DNA of 64,000 nt, from NCBI GenBank assembly GCA_900541025.1, contig UQIL01000007.1, positions 1 through 64,000 of the forward strand. The letters run 5' to 3'. The translations under genes were made by a program, and so were the position numbers. The DNA is from an uncultured Collinsella sp. Lineage in GTDB: Bacteria > Actinomycetota > Coriobacteriia > Coriobacteriales > Coriobacteriaceae. The notes beneath the pieces were generated by a model. It did no database searches. It was not told the origin of the DNA and saw only the letters and a list, made by a program, of their open reading frames with translations. Shown here piece by piece: positions 35,261 to 45,874 of the stretch. Position 1 is the stretch's first letter. Each line of letters opens with the position of its first letter.

Positions 35261-38200
35261 ATGGACAACACGATCATTCGCGACCTCTTTGCAAAAGACA
35301 TCAACCGCTCCATCAACGGCGTGGTCAAGGTCCAGGATTCAAAAGATGGGTCCATCCGCCAGGAGCTTGACGAGTACGTGGTGACGCGCGAGCTGCAAGG
35401 GCACCTTGCCACGTTCTTCAAGGCATACGGCGATGCCATCGATGTGCCCACCGACAAGATCGGCGTGTGGATCAGTGGCTTCTTCGGTTCCGGTAAATCG
35501 CACTTCCTCAAGATGCTGAGCTACCTGCTCGAGAATCGCCAGATCGGTGGCATGAGCGCCATTCGCTACTTTGACGGAAAGATCGTCGACCCCATGGTCG
35601 CGGCTGCCATGGAGCGCGCCTGCTCGGTGCCCACGCAGGCCATCCTCTTTAACATCGATAGCAAGGCGGGCCAGTGGAAGCAGGGTGATACGGCTCCCAC
35701 GGCGCTGCTTCGCGGCTTTGAGCGCATGTTCTACGAGGCGCGCGGCTTCTACGGCGAGGACCTCAAGCTTGCAAAGCTCGAGGACTACATCGATTCCCTG
35801 GGCAAGACCCGGGAGTTCCGCGAGGCCTTTGAGCGCGTCAACGGCGAGTCTTGGCTCCAGACCCGCGATACCTACAGCTACTTTGAGGACGACGTCGTCG
35901 AGGTGCTGCAGAGCGTGCTCGGCATGAGCGAAAAGGCCGCATGGAACTGGCTCGAGGGTTCTGAGGACGAGGTTTTGGCCCCTGATGTCTTTGCCAAAAA
36001 GGTCAAGGACTACGTAGACGCTCAGGCAGCGGCCCACGGCGGCAACTTCCGTTTGCTCTTTATGGTCGACGAGGTGGGTCAGTTTATTACAAACGACAAG
36101 GACCCAAGCCTTATGCTGAGCCTTCAGACCATCGTCGAGGAGCTGGGTGCCGCCTGCGGTGGCCGCGTGTGGGTGATGGTTACGAGCCAGGAGGCCATCG
36201 ACAACCTGAGCCTGCCCGTGGGCAACGACTTTTCAAAGATCCAGGGCCGTTTCAATACCCGCCTTTCGCTCTCCAGCTCCAGCGTGGACGAGGTCATCCA
36301 GCGCCGTGTGCTCGAGAAGACCGCGCCGGCGGCCGATATGCTTGCACAGGTCTACGAGCAAGACGCCGCCGTGCTTAAAAACAACTTTACCTTTGAGGGT
36401 GGATCGCGCTCCGACCTTGCCGGCTACGCCAACTCCAAGGATTTTGTGGCCAGCTACCCGTTTGTGGGCTACCAGTTTAAGCTCCTGCCCGACGTGATGA
36501 CCGAGGTGCGCAAGCACGGTGTCAAGGCCAAGCACATGTCAACGGGCGAGCGCTCCATGCTGAGCGCGTTCCAGGAGAGCGCTCAGGCCATCCAGTATGA
36601 CCAGACCGGTGCACTCGTGCCGTTCTGGTGCTTCTTCGACACTATCTCCAAAGACCTTGAGCACGGCATCAACCAGGTGGTCGACCGCGCGGTCCGTGCG
36701 GCCGAGGACGCAAAGGGCCTTGAACCCTAAGACGTTCAGGTGCTCAAGCTCCTGTACCTGATTCGTTACATCGGCTACGTTAAGGCCACGGTCGAGAACA
36801 TCTCCATCTTCATGATCGACGGTCTCGACGTGGACATGCGCGCCCTCAAGGACCGCGTCAAGGAGTCCCTTGCCCGGCTGGAGCGCGAGAACTACGCGGC
36901 GCGCCAGGGCGATACCTATAGCTTCCTCACCGACGAGGAGCAGGAGATAGCGCAGGAGATCGCACGCACCCCAATCGATAACGCGCAGGTGATCGAGTCT
37001 ATCAAAAAGCGCCTGTTCGACAGCATCTACACCGCGCGTAAACTCAACCGCGGGGCCAACGACTTTCCTTTTGACCGCTATGTGGACGGCTCAATCCACG
37101 GTGCCAGCATGGGCGGCATGGAGCTTTGCGTGGCTACTATGGCGAGCGATCTGGGCCGTGCGGACGATACCGAGCTGGCCTTGGCTTCTTCGGGCAAAGC
37201 CATCGTGGCTTTGAGCGACGAGGCGGATTATTGGGAGACGCTCGTCAACGCCGCCAAGATCCGCAAGTACGCCAAGACGCGAAATCTCCAGGAGCTTCAG
37301 CCGAGTACGCGCCAGATCGTCGAGTCCAAGATGCGCGAGGCAGCCTATAACGAGAAAGAGGCCGATGTCCTTTTGAGCGAGGCCGTACTCCATGCACGTT
37401 GCGCGGTCAACGGCCGCATAATTGAGGTCCGCGCGGCCAAACCCGCTCAGGTCTTTGAACAAGTGCTGGCGCAGCTGTGCGATGTGGTCTTTGAAAAGGC
37501 CGACTATATCGGCGCGCCGGTCACGAGCGATTCCGATATCCGCTCCACTCTGGCGGGCAACGTTCAAGCGGGGCTCGCTGGCATGGACGCGGGCAACACG
37601 CGTGCGCTCAAGGAGGTCGGGGATTACCTCAAAGTTCAGCACCAGCGCCACCTGGATACCGCTATGGGCGATATCCAGCGCAGGTACCAGCAAAAGCCCT
37701 ATGGCTGGCGCGAGGTTGACATCGCAAATGTGGTGGCGCAGCTTGTAGTGGAGCAGCGCGCGCAGGTGCTGTTTGGCGGTCAGACGGTTCAAGCTAACGA
37801 CAGCCGCATGGTGTCGCTCCTGCGTAAGGATGCCGATAAGGCCCAGGTGCGTTTGCGCGTGCGCATGAGCGACCGGTTGCTGCGCGCCACGGGCGAGCTT
37901 ATGCGTGGCCTGTTTGATCTCAAGACCGTGCCCTCCAACGAGGATAAGCTCGTGGCCGAGCTCAAGGAGCGCCTTGAGGGCTTGCGCGAGGCGTGCCTCG
38001 CCATGGCACGCGACTACTACACGGGTATCAAGCCGGCCTACCCGTATCCCGGTGAGGACGAGTGCGAGAAGATGCGCTCGGAGGTGGTCGACGTTCTTAA
38101 GGACCAGAGCGATTCCGAGGCGTTCTTGACCACGTTCACCAAGCACGAGGACCGCCTGTTCGATGCCAAGGAAGACTTTGACAAGGTGGTTGAGTTCTTC

Positions 38201-38923
38201 GAGTCCAACCAACGAACAGCGTTTGACCACGCCAAGGATTTCTTGAGCCGCACCGAGGGCATCGAGTATGCCTCCGATGACATTCCCAACGCTGTGGAGA
38301 ACGTGGCAAAGGTACGCGAGATCCTCAAAGACCCAAAGCCCTACGGCCGCATTAAAGACCTTCAGCCGTTGATGGCACCCGTCAAGGAAGACATCAAAAA
38401 GCACCTGGGCATTCGCCGCAACGAGTTCTTGTGTCGTATCGAAAACGACCTGCAGGATTTGCGGAAGCAGGCCGAGAGCCAAGAAGGTTTTGTCAAGCAG
38501 GCCAAGGATGCCATCGCGGACGCCAACACCAGGTATGAGTCGTTCAAGAACCGCGCCCATGGCGTCCAGAGCCTCAACGAGCTTAACGCCCTCGCGGCAA
38601 ACTGGGAAAACTGGATCGTTGCTGCAACCAACAAGATATACGACGCCGTGGATGAGGCCCGCATGCGAATGGACAACGAGCGCCGCACCACCGAGGTCAC
38701 GAGTACGGGTGAGGTGGTCAAGAAGATCTCCAACAAGGGCGCCGCATCGTCTGCGCCCGTGCCCGCGTCTAAGCCCCAGCGCAAGATCAAGACCGTGCGC
38801 CGCGCCGATTTGGCCAAGCCGAGTCGCCTCTTGTCCGCAGAGGACGTGGAGCGCTACGTGGACGACCTGCGCTCTCGCCTTATGCAGGAGCTCGCTGCAA
38901 ACGACGAGATTCGTATCAACTAA
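35261..38923 (+). pseudogene. brxC: BREX ATPase BrxC, interrupted by an in-frame TAA
   Basis: The frame from ATG 35261 (AAAGGAG upstream) runs 489 codons to TAA at 36728-36730, then continues in the same frame for 730 codons to 38923. Together they give a full-length BrxC of about 1,220 residues. The first part holds Walker A GFFGSGKSHFLKML (about residue 70) and Walker B LLFMVDEVGQF; the second holds the coiled middle and C-terminal lids. Homologues have an aromatic residue before the DVQVLKLLYLIRY segment, so TAC or TAT to TAA is the simplest cause. A GTG at 36740 could restart translation but has no clear ribosome site. Confidence 0.85.
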
Positions 38924-38932
38924 CTCGCGGAG

Positions 38933-38960
38933 CCACCGGTGCCAAAGCGAGCACCGGTGG
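38933..38960 (+). promoter_or_regulatory. intergenic hairpin between brxC and pglX
   Basis: CCACCGGTGC and GCACCGGTGG form a perfect 10-bp stem with an eight-base loop. Only TTTA follows, so partial termination, processing or RNA protection is more likely than a full stop. Confidence 0.5.
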
Positions 38961-38989
38961 TTTATGGCGTTTAGAAAGGCTCATCAACC

Positions 38990-41479
38990 ATGAACGATTC
39001 TGCTCTTAAGAGCTTCTGCACCTGGGCCCGTACAGAGCTCATCAAAGGCGTGGAGGCACAGATGGTGCGCTACGGCGTCACCGAACCTGCACCTTCGCCC
39101 GTTGGGTCCGAGACCGTCAACGGCCTGCCCCTAAGTCCTGCTGAGGTTGTGCAGCGTGACGAGCTGCTGCGCATACAGACAGAGGTGGGTCACGAGGCGC
39201 TGCGCGACCGAGCGGCCTACACCTGGTTCAACCGCATCGTGGCCATTCGCTTTATGGATGCACGCGGATGGCTCCCCAGCCGTATGCGCATGCTGAGTCG
39301 TGCGGACGGCAGCCATGGCAGCGAGGCCGTGGAGAACGCACTGGACGTGGAGATGGCGACGGCCGATACCGATCGCATAGCCGAGCTCAAGATGGCGGGC
39401 TTGGATGAACCGCTGTGGCGCTACCTGTTTATGGCTCAGTGCGAGGAGCTTGCCGATTGCCTGCCGGGCGTCTTTGAACGCGTGGGCGGTGCCATGGAGC
39501 TGCTGTTGCCCCAGGGCCTCATGATGTCCGACGGCGTGGTGGGCAAACTCAACACCATTCTCGCTGACGAGGACTGGCGCAAGGGCGTGACCGTTCTGGG
39601 CTGGATGTATCAGTACTACAACGCTGACGTCAAAGACGAGTTCTTCAAGGCAAAACGCAAAGCAGCGGCGGCGGACATCGCGCCCGCCACGCAGCTCTTC
39701 ACCCCCGAGTGGATCGTGCGCTATATGGTCCAGAACTCGCTCGGCCGTCTGTGGATGCTCAACAACCCGGGGAGTTCGCTGCGCGAGCGCATGGAGTATT
39801 ACATCGAGCCTGATACTGAGCACGAGGACTTCATCCGCATTTCGAGCCCCGAGGAGATAACCCTCTGCGACCCCGCATGTGGCTCGGGCCATATCCTGGT
39901 CTATGCGTTTGAGCTGCTCTTTGCCGTGTACGAGGAGCGCGGCTACCGCGAGCGCGAGATCCCGGAGCTCATCCTGACCAAAAACCTCGCTGGCATGGAG
40001 ATCGACCCCCGTGCGGCTCAGATCGCGGAGCTGGCGCTTGCCATGTGCGCCCGCGAGCACGATCGTCGCTTCTTTAGGCGTGGCGTTCGCGCCGACGTTG
40101 CCGTGCTCTCGAGCATCCCGCTAGGGGAGGACGAGCTGCCGGGTAACAAGAAGCTCGCCGAGGAGCTGAGTCATTTGGGCGAGATCGGTTCGCTGCTCAA
40201 TCCCTCAGAGGACGAGATCGACGAGCTCAAGGCTGCCGCCGCGAGTTGTTCCGATGACCTTTTTGCCGCTACGGCCAAAACTAAGCTCGAAAGCGCTGCC
40301 GCCATCTGCGAGAAGCTGTCCCGTCGTTTTACCTGCACCGTTGCGAATCCTCCGTATATGGGCAGCAGCAGCTTTAATCCATTCATGAGCAAGTGGATCA
40401 AGAAGAACTACCCCGACGTGAAGAGCGACCTCTGCACGTGCTTTATCGAGCGCGGTTTTAACCTTGTCGAGGATAAGGGCTACGCCGCAATGGTTACCAT
40501 GCAGAGTTGGATGTTCCTGGGCAGCTTTGAGAAGATGCGCTCTTCGATTATCGAGGGCAAGACGATTGTCTCGATGGCTCATCTCGGCCCCCGCGCATTT
40601 GACGCCATCGGCGGCGAGGTCGTCAACGTAACCGCCGATGTCATCTACAACGGCCGCGCGGCATACGAGGGCGCTTACGTGCGCCTCGTCGACATCAACG
40701 GTAGTGAGGCGAAGCGTCTCAAGCTGCTCGAGGCGATCCGAGATCCCGACTGTGGCTGGTTCTACCGCCGCGACGCCGACATCTTCAAGCAGATCCCCGG
40801 CGCCCCAATAGCCTACTGGGCTGGGGGCGGAATACTATCTGCATTTAAATCAAATCCAGCTGTTGGTACGCGCGCGTCGCTTCAAGCTGGAATCACAACG
40901 GGAAACAATGACTTATTCATTAGAGCTTGGTGGGAGGTCCAACTATCAAAGTTTGATAGGGAGTGCTCATCGATTAACGAGGTCCAAACCACAACGTGTT
41001 GGTATCCATGTAACAAAGGTGGTAGCTATCGCAAGTGGTATGGCAACCGAGATAACGTTATGAATTTCTCAGTCACTGGCCAACTGGAGATGAAAAAACA
41101 GTCAGGATTCCGCCCCGTCAGCCTTGATGATCAATTTAGGCCGTCGATCTCTTGGTCAGACGTTACGTCCGATCGCAATTCGTTTAGAGTCAACGGCGGA
41201 CACAGTCTGTTTGAGCATGCTGGAAGTTGCGCATTTATTGCAGATGACAACCTACTTCCGCTAATTGCCTACCTGAATTCATCCGCAGCATCTGTGATGC
41301 TCAGAATGATTAACCCAACTCTTAATTGTAATGCGGGCGTTGTGTCAAGGCTGCCGCTTCTTGGCCTTGGTGAAGAAGGCCGTATCTCTAGCATGGCTGA
41401 ACTGGCTATCGAACTGTCAAAAACCGACTGGGACTCGTTTGAAACCTCCTGGGATTTTAAACGTCACCCCTTATTGTGA
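38990..41479 (+). CDS. pglX: BREX adenine methyltransferase PglX, N-terminal part
   Basis: This 829-residue protein has SAM-binding motif I DPACGSGHILVYAFE (about residue 293) and catalytic motif IV ANPPYMGSSSF (about 453), the N6-adenine methyltransferase pair. A target-recognition region follows from about 610. PglX proteins are usually near 1,200 residues; this one ends after WDFKRHPLL, a spot that is internal in homologues, and the rest is encoded at 42163. From about 40820 the GC content falls and codon use changes, suggesting that the recognition domain was exchanged. Confidence 0.88.
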   Translation: MNDSALKSFCTWARTELIKGVEAQMVRYGVTEPAPSPVGSETVNGLPLSPAEVVQRDELLRIQTEVGHEALRDRAAYTWFNRIVAIRFMDARGWLPSRMRMLSRADGSHGSEAVENALDVEMATADTDRIAELKMAGLDEPLWRYLFMAQCEELADCLPGVFERVGGAMELLLPQGLMMSDGVVGKLNTILADEDWRKGVTVLGWMYQYYNADVKDEFFKAKRKAAAADIAPATQLFTPEWIVRYMVQNSLGRLWMLNNPGSSLRERMEYYIEPDTEHEDFIRISSPEEITLCDPACGSGHILVYAFELLFAVYEERGYREREIPELILTKNLAGMEIDPRAAQIAELALAMCAREHDRRFFRRGVRADVAVLSSIPLGEDELPGNKKLAEELSHLGEIGSLLNPSEDEIDELKAAAASCSDDLFAATAKTKLESAAAICEKLSRRFTCTVANPPYMGSSSFNPFMSKWIKKNYPDVKSDLCTCFIERGFNLVEDKGYAAMVTMQSWMFLGSFEKMRSSIIEGKTIVSMAHLGPRAFDAIGGEVVNVTADVIYNGRAAYEGAYVRLVDINGSEAKRLKLLEAIRDPDCGWFYRRDADIFKQIPGAPIAYWAGGGILSAFKSNPAVGTRASLQAGITTGNNDLFIRAWWEVQLSKFDRECSSINEVQTTTCWYPCNKGGSYRKWYGNRDNVMNFSVTGQLEMKKQSGFRPVSLDDQFRPSISWSDVTSDRNSFRVNGGHSLFEHAGSCAFIADDNLLPLIAYLNSSAASVMLRMINPTLNCNAGVVSRLPLLGLGEEGRISSMAELAIELSKTDWDSFETSWDFKRHPLL

Positions 41480-41488
41480 GTGATCAGC

Positions 41489-42088
41489 ATGAGGTACATT
41501 CGCCGACTATTTATTTCTTTGGCTGTTTCAATTCCATGCTTAGTGGTTTTCACGCTACTGTTTAAAGCTCTTCTTGGATTTCTATCCGGCATTTGCTCGC
41601 TTCCGTTGCTCAACTCTTTATCGTCGGGGGATTTGTTAAATGGAGTCGGGACGTTTTCGGCAGTCATTATTGCAGTGGTCTCGTATCAGCACGACATAGA
41701 AACGAAGCAAGAAGAAGAGAGGTCTCGGAGCGAAAAGGCTAAGCCTCAAGTTGAGGTGGACAGTTTCGAGGAAGATTACGGATTCATTGTTTCGATTACC
41801 AATGTAGGTCCCCGGCCAATTCCGTCAATTATTGTGGAGGAAAAGCCAGTCGTATCTAATCTTGAGCCTGGAGATACCTGTCGTTTTGATTACATCGGTT
41901 TTGAGTCGTGTGAGTCGTATGAAGGCGAGGTTGAGGGCTCCAATTACGTTGTTTCAACGAGGACCTTTCGCGATGGGGTAAGCCTTTGGCTCTTTATGTA
42001 TGACATTTTGGGTAAGGCTTGGATGAGTGAATATACGCTCGAGGAAGATGGTGCCCGGTTGTTGGACGGACCCTCCTGGGTGCTGTGA
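41489..42088 (+). CDS. small membrane protein inserted inside the pglX locus
   Basis: This 199-residue protein has two N-terminal hydrophobic helices (about residues 6-30 and 44-63). A charged linker QHDIETKQEEERSRSEKAKP follows, then a soluble beta-rich domain (VEVDSFEEDYGFIVSITNVGPRPIP...). No family is recognised. A GTG at 41480 immediately after the pglX stop is an alternative start. It is markedly AT-richer than the flanking BREX genes and lies exactly where pglX is broken, so it was probably carried in with the new recognition segment. It could tether or sense the membrane; that is inference. Confidence 0.7.
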   Translation: MRYIRRLFISLAVSIPCLVVFTLLFKALLGFLSGICSLPLLNSLSSGDLLNGVGTFSAVIIAVVSYQHDIETKQEEERSRSEKAKPQVEVDSFEEDYGFIVSITNVGPRPIPSIIVEEKPVVSNLEPGDTCRFDYIGFESCESYEGEVEGSNYVVSTRTFRDGVSLWLFMYDILGKAWMSEYTLEEDGARLLDGPSWVL

Positions 42089-42162
42089 GAAAAGCTTGAC
42101 TACCACATAAAATGCCCCTTTGAATCATTGTTTTTAATCCCCTACTACCTGGAAGGCGTTCC

Positions 42163-43131
42163 ATGTCAACACTGCTCGCCGATAAATACGAGGCTCGCAA
42201 AGCCGAGGTTAACGCTCGCTTTGAGCAGCTTCGCGCTAACGAGGAGGAGCTCAACCGAATCTTTGCCAAGATCTACAACATGGAGGGCGAGGTGCCCATC
42301 GAGGTCGAGGATAAGTACGTGTCGGTGGCGCGCATCTTTGATACCGCCGACGAGATCCCTGAGAGCTACAAGGGCAACAAGTACGTGCGCACCAAGCGCG
42401 ACGAGATCACCTCGCTCATAAGCTATGCCGTGGGCTGCATGTTCGGTCGCTATTCGCTGGATGTGGACGGTCTGGTTCTGGCCGACCAGGGCGCCACGGT
42501 CGACGACTATCTGGCCAAGGTGCCCGATCCCGATCACGTGACCTTTATGCCCGATGCCGACAACGTGCTGCCCATCACCGACGACGAGTACTTTGACGAC
42601 GACATCGTGCGTTACTTTATCGACTTTGTGCGCACCGCGTACGGCGAGGAGACACTCGAACAGAACCTGGCCTTTATTGCCGAGGCGCTCGGCGGCAAGG
42701 GCACCTCGCGCGAGGTGATTCGCACCTACTTTTTGAAGGACTTCTATAAGGACCACTGCCAGACCTATAAGAAACGCCCCATCTACTGGCTGTTCGACAG
42801 CGGCAAGAAGAACGGCTTCAAGTGCCTTGTTTACATGCATCGCTACCAGCCTGACCTGTTGGCTCGCATCCGCACCGACTATGTGCATGAGCAGCAGGAG
42901 CGCTACCGTGCCCAGATTGGGTATGCCAACGATGCCCTTGTCAGTGCCGAGCGCGGCGAGCGCGTGCGCTTGGATAAGCGCATCAAAAAGCTCAACGACC
43001 AGCTCAAAGAGACCATTGCCTACGAGGAGAAACTGCACCACTTGGCAGACCAGATGATTAAGATCGACCTGGATGACGGCGTCAAGGTCAACTATGCCAA
43101 GTTTCAGGATGTGCTGGCGAAGATTAAGTAA
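42163..43131 (+). CDS. pglX: PglX C-terminal part, separately translated
   Basis: This 322-residue protein matches the C-terminal third of ordinary PglX: ANEEELNRIFAKIYNMEGEVP, SLISYAVGCMFGRYSLDVDGL, ITDDEYFDDDIV, RPIYWLFDSGKKNGFKCLVYMHRY, and a final coiled coil ending KIDLDDGVKVNYAKFQ. It has its own GGAAGG and ATG, so a two-chain PglX is possible. Its GC content is again that of the BREX genes. The frame is the direct continuation of what the N-terminal part lacks. Confidence 0.88.
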   Translation: MSTLLADKYEARKAEVNARFEQLRANEEELNRIFAKIYNMEGEVPIEVEDKYVSVARIFDTADEIPESYKGNKYVRTKRDEITSLISYAVGCMFGRYSLDVDGLVLADQGATVDDYLAKVPDPDHVTFMPDADNVLPITDDEYFDDDIVRYFIDFVRTAYGEETLEQNLAFIAEALGGKGTSREVIRTYFLKDFYKDHCQTYKKRPIYWLFDSGKKNGFKCLVYMHRYQPDLLARIRTDYVHEQQERYRAQIGYANDALVSAERGERVRLDKRIKKLNDQLKETIAYEEKLHHLADQMIKIDLDDGVKVNYAKFQDVLAKIK

Positions 43132-43154
43132 CTGCAGATACGGTAAGGATATTC

Positions 43155-45863
43155 ATGCCCAAGATAGATGTAGAAGAACAGCTCAAGCTGCGATTTTTGC
43201 AGCCGTTGTCCTCATGCGCGCCGCGCCGTGTTGTGGTTTGGCACGATGCGGACGGCGAGTTTGCTCCTGAGTTTGAGCGATTGGCTGCCGAGGGTTTCGA
43301 CGGCGTGGGGGGCGATGCCGGCGTAATGCCTGCTCACGGTGACTTTGAGCGCCCGGTGCGCTTTGTTGAGGCCTGCGAGGGCCGTATGTTTGCCGTCAAG
43401 AAACTCATCAACCGCGATGACCTTGCGAGCGATATCTTGCTGTATCGCCGTTGCCCGCGCGGCAGGCTTGAGGGTGATTGGCTTGCCGATGTTGAGCTGT
43501 ATGCCGATCAGTTCCAGGCTGACTATCTTTCGCTTTTGGCCGATCAGCTGGGCATCGAGAATATCGACGCCGTGCGCGAGAGCCTGCGCGAGCACAAGAC
43601 GTTCTTTGATGCCAAGACCCGCTGCGCTAAGTTTGCCGCGTGTGTTCCGCATGCCTCGGGCGCATCCGATATCGAACTCGGCATCCTTACGGTGATTTTT
43701 GGCGGTAAAGAGCCTGGTGACGCGCGCCCCGCGTTTGTGCTGCGTGGCTGTATGACCATGCTGCTGCACGAGGGTCCCGAGGCGCTGGCCGAGTTGGTGG
43801 ACAAGTACTGCGTGCGTGATGTGCTCTCTGCCTTCATCGTGCGTTGCTATGGGTTTGATGGGCTGCTTTACGAGCGTGATTCATTGCTTATGCTTGCATC
43901 CCATGTGCTTCTTACGGCGGCATCCACCGCGCTTCCCGAGGGAGCGCTCAAGGGGCTTGAGAGCCATGTGGCTCCCGCCTATGGGCCCTATTGCCTTGAG
44001 GCGGTGCGTACGTGGGACCAGGCCGCCGATACCCAGGCATCGAGCGAGGACCTATTTGAGATTTGCCGTTTGGTTGAGGACGCCCGCGGACTCTTTGCAC
44101 GGTTCGAGACCTTGCCGATCGATGTACTGACCTCGCTTGATGTGTTTCCGTGCGTCAATGAGGCTGTGCTCTCGCAGCTGTTCTGCTCGTTTGCGCAAGG
44201 TGCAGACCGTGTTGAGGATGCGCGTGCCTTTGCTGCGCGCCGTTGCGACCTAAGCTGGTACCGTCGTGTCGAGAACTACTTTGACCTGCTTGCCGCTGTG
44301 GCCGATATGTGTGCGTTTAGGCAGGCGCACGCGGGTGGGTTCCATCTGGCGCAGTCCCAGCAGGTGTGGGATGCCTATACGTCCGAATGGTATGCCATGG
44401 ACGCTGCCTATCGCCATATGTGCACCGCGTATCTGCGGGCACGCTCCGTCGAGTGCGATGCGCTCGAGGAACCTGCCCGCACCGTGGCGGACTGGGCGGA
44501 GAATCTCTACAGCAACTGGTTCTTGGCGGATGCCAATGCCTGCTGGGCGGCTGCTGCGCAAGGGGAGTGGGCCGATTGCGGCTACATCGATGGTCCCGCA
44601 CGGCAGGATGAGTTTTACTGGCATGTGCTACCCGCCTTTGTGGGTTCTGCCAAAACAACGGTCGTTATCGTGAGCGATGCGCTGCGCTATGAGGTGGCCT
44701 GCGACGTCGCGGCGCTGCTCGAGCGCGAGCGCGGCGGCAACGTCAAGGTTTCTAGCATGCAGGCGGTCTTTCCCTCCATTACAGAGGTGGGCATGCCCGC
44801 GCTGCTGCCGCATCAGGCGCTTGGGCTTGCAGCGGATGGTTCGTTTGTGCTGGCTGACGGCAAGCCCACCGCAACGACTCCGCAACGCGAGGCCGTGCTT
44901 GCCCATGTTGAGCCTACGGCCCGCGCTTTGCGCTCGAGCGCATACCTCAACATGGCGGGAACCGAGCGTAAGGCGCTGCTCAAGGACTCAAGACTTGTCT
45001 ACCTCTATCACAACAAGATTGATGCCACGGGCGAGAAGGCCGCTACGCAGGATGACGTCTTCGATGCCTGTACGGACACCGTAGAGGAGCTTGCCGCGTT
45101 GGCGCGCCGCGTGTGCACCGACGCCCCGGGCGCGCGTGTTGTTATAACGGCGGATCACGGCTTTATCTACACGCGCCGGGAGCTCAGCGAGTGTCAGATG
45201 CTCGGCAAGCCAGATCTTCCCTTCCTTGACGCTCCCGTCATGCACGGCAAGCGTCATCTGGTGGTGCCCAACGAGGCCGTGGCCAAGCTTTCGGACGAGG
45301 TACGCGAGGTGTTTGTTAATGTTGACATGGGACGTTTGGGTGCCGGCTTTGAGGGGTTTGCCCCGCGCGAGAACGTGCACTTCAAGCGTCCCGGTGGTAC
45401 TAACAACTACGTCCACGGCGGCATGAGCCTGCAGGAGCTTTGCGTGCCCGTTATTGGATTTTGGCGTGTGCGCTCGGGTTCCAAGGACTTTGTCGACACG
45501 CGCGCGGCGACGTTGCGCGTGCTAAGTGAGGGGCGCCGGGTGACCAACTCGCTCTTCTCGCTCAACTTGATCCAGGAAGAACCAGCCCAAGGCAAGGTCT
45601 TGTCGTGCGAATACGAGCTGGTGTTTACCGATGCAAGCGGCAACGAGGTGAGCGATACGGTCAAGGCGCATGCTAACAAGACTTCTGTTAATTCGCAGGA
45701 GCGCGTAGTGCATGCCAAGTTTGCGCTGCGCGCGGCGGATGGATTCTCGGCAAAGGGTCCGTACTATCTGGTCTGCCGCGAGCGCGAGACGGGCAAGATC
45801 GTTTGGCGCGAGACGTATACCATTGCCGTTTCGTTTGCCCCTGTTGCTGACTTTGGTTTTTAG
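43155..45863 (+). CDS. pglZ: BREX phosphatase-like protein PglZ
   Basis: This 902-residue protein has the alkaline-phosphatase-superfamily core: VVIVSDALRYEVACDV (first metal-site Asp, about residue 509) and ITADHGFIYTRREL (metal-binding Asp-His, about 668), with FKRPGGTNNYVHGGMSLQEL further on. PglZ is a nuclease or phosphodiesterase-like BREX core subunit that works with PglX. AAGGA precedes the ATG. No interruption was seen. Confidence 0.93.
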   Translation: MPKIDVEEQLKLRFLQPLSSCAPRRVVVWHDADGEFAPEFERLAAEGFDGVGGDAGVMPAHGDFERPVRFVEACEGRMFAVKKLINRDDLASDILLYRRCPRGRLEGDWLADVELYADQFQADYLSLLADQLGIENIDAVRESLREHKTFFDAKTRCAKFAACVPHASGASDIELGILTVIFGGKEPGDARPAFVLRGCMTMLLHEGPEALAELVDKYCVRDVLSAFIVRCYGFDGLLYERDSLLMLASHVLLTAASTALPEGALKGLESHVAPAYGPYCLEAVRTWDQAADTQASSEDLFEICRLVEDARGLFARFETLPIDVLTSLDVFPCVNEAVLSQLFCSFAQGADRVEDARAFAARRCDLSWYRRVENYFDLLAAVADMCAFRQAHAGGFHLAQSQQVWDAYTSEWYAMDAAYRHMCTAYLRARSVECDALEEPARTVADWAENLYSNWFLADANACWAAAAQGEWADCGYIDGPARQDEFYWHVLPAFVGSAKTTVVIVSDALRYEVACDVAALLERERGGNVKVSSMQAVFPSITEVGMPALLPHQALGLAADGSFVLADGKPTATTPQREAVLAHVEPTARALRSSAYLNMAGTERKALLKDSRLVYLYHNKIDATGEKAATQDDVFDACTDTVEELAALARRVCTDAPGARVVITADHGFIYTRRELSECQMLGKPDLPFLDAPVMHGKRHLVVPNEAVAKLSDEVREVFVNVDMGRLGAGFEGFAPRENVHFKRPGGTNNYVHGGMSLQELCVPVIGFWRVRSGSKDFVDTRAATLRVLSEGRRVTNSLFSLNLIQEEPAQGKVLSCEYELVFTDASGNEVSDTVKAHANKTSVNSQERVVHAKFALRAADGFSAKGPYYLVCRERETGKIVWRETYTIAVSFAPVADFGF

Positions 45864-45874
45864 GAGTGTGCCCT

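Noticed and set aside
35400..38700. Possible programmed readthrough of the brxC stop
   Set aside because: The context CCC TAA GAC shows no known readthrough or selenocysteine-type element and TAA is the least leaky stop; a plain nonsense mutation or sequencing error is more likely, though not excluded.
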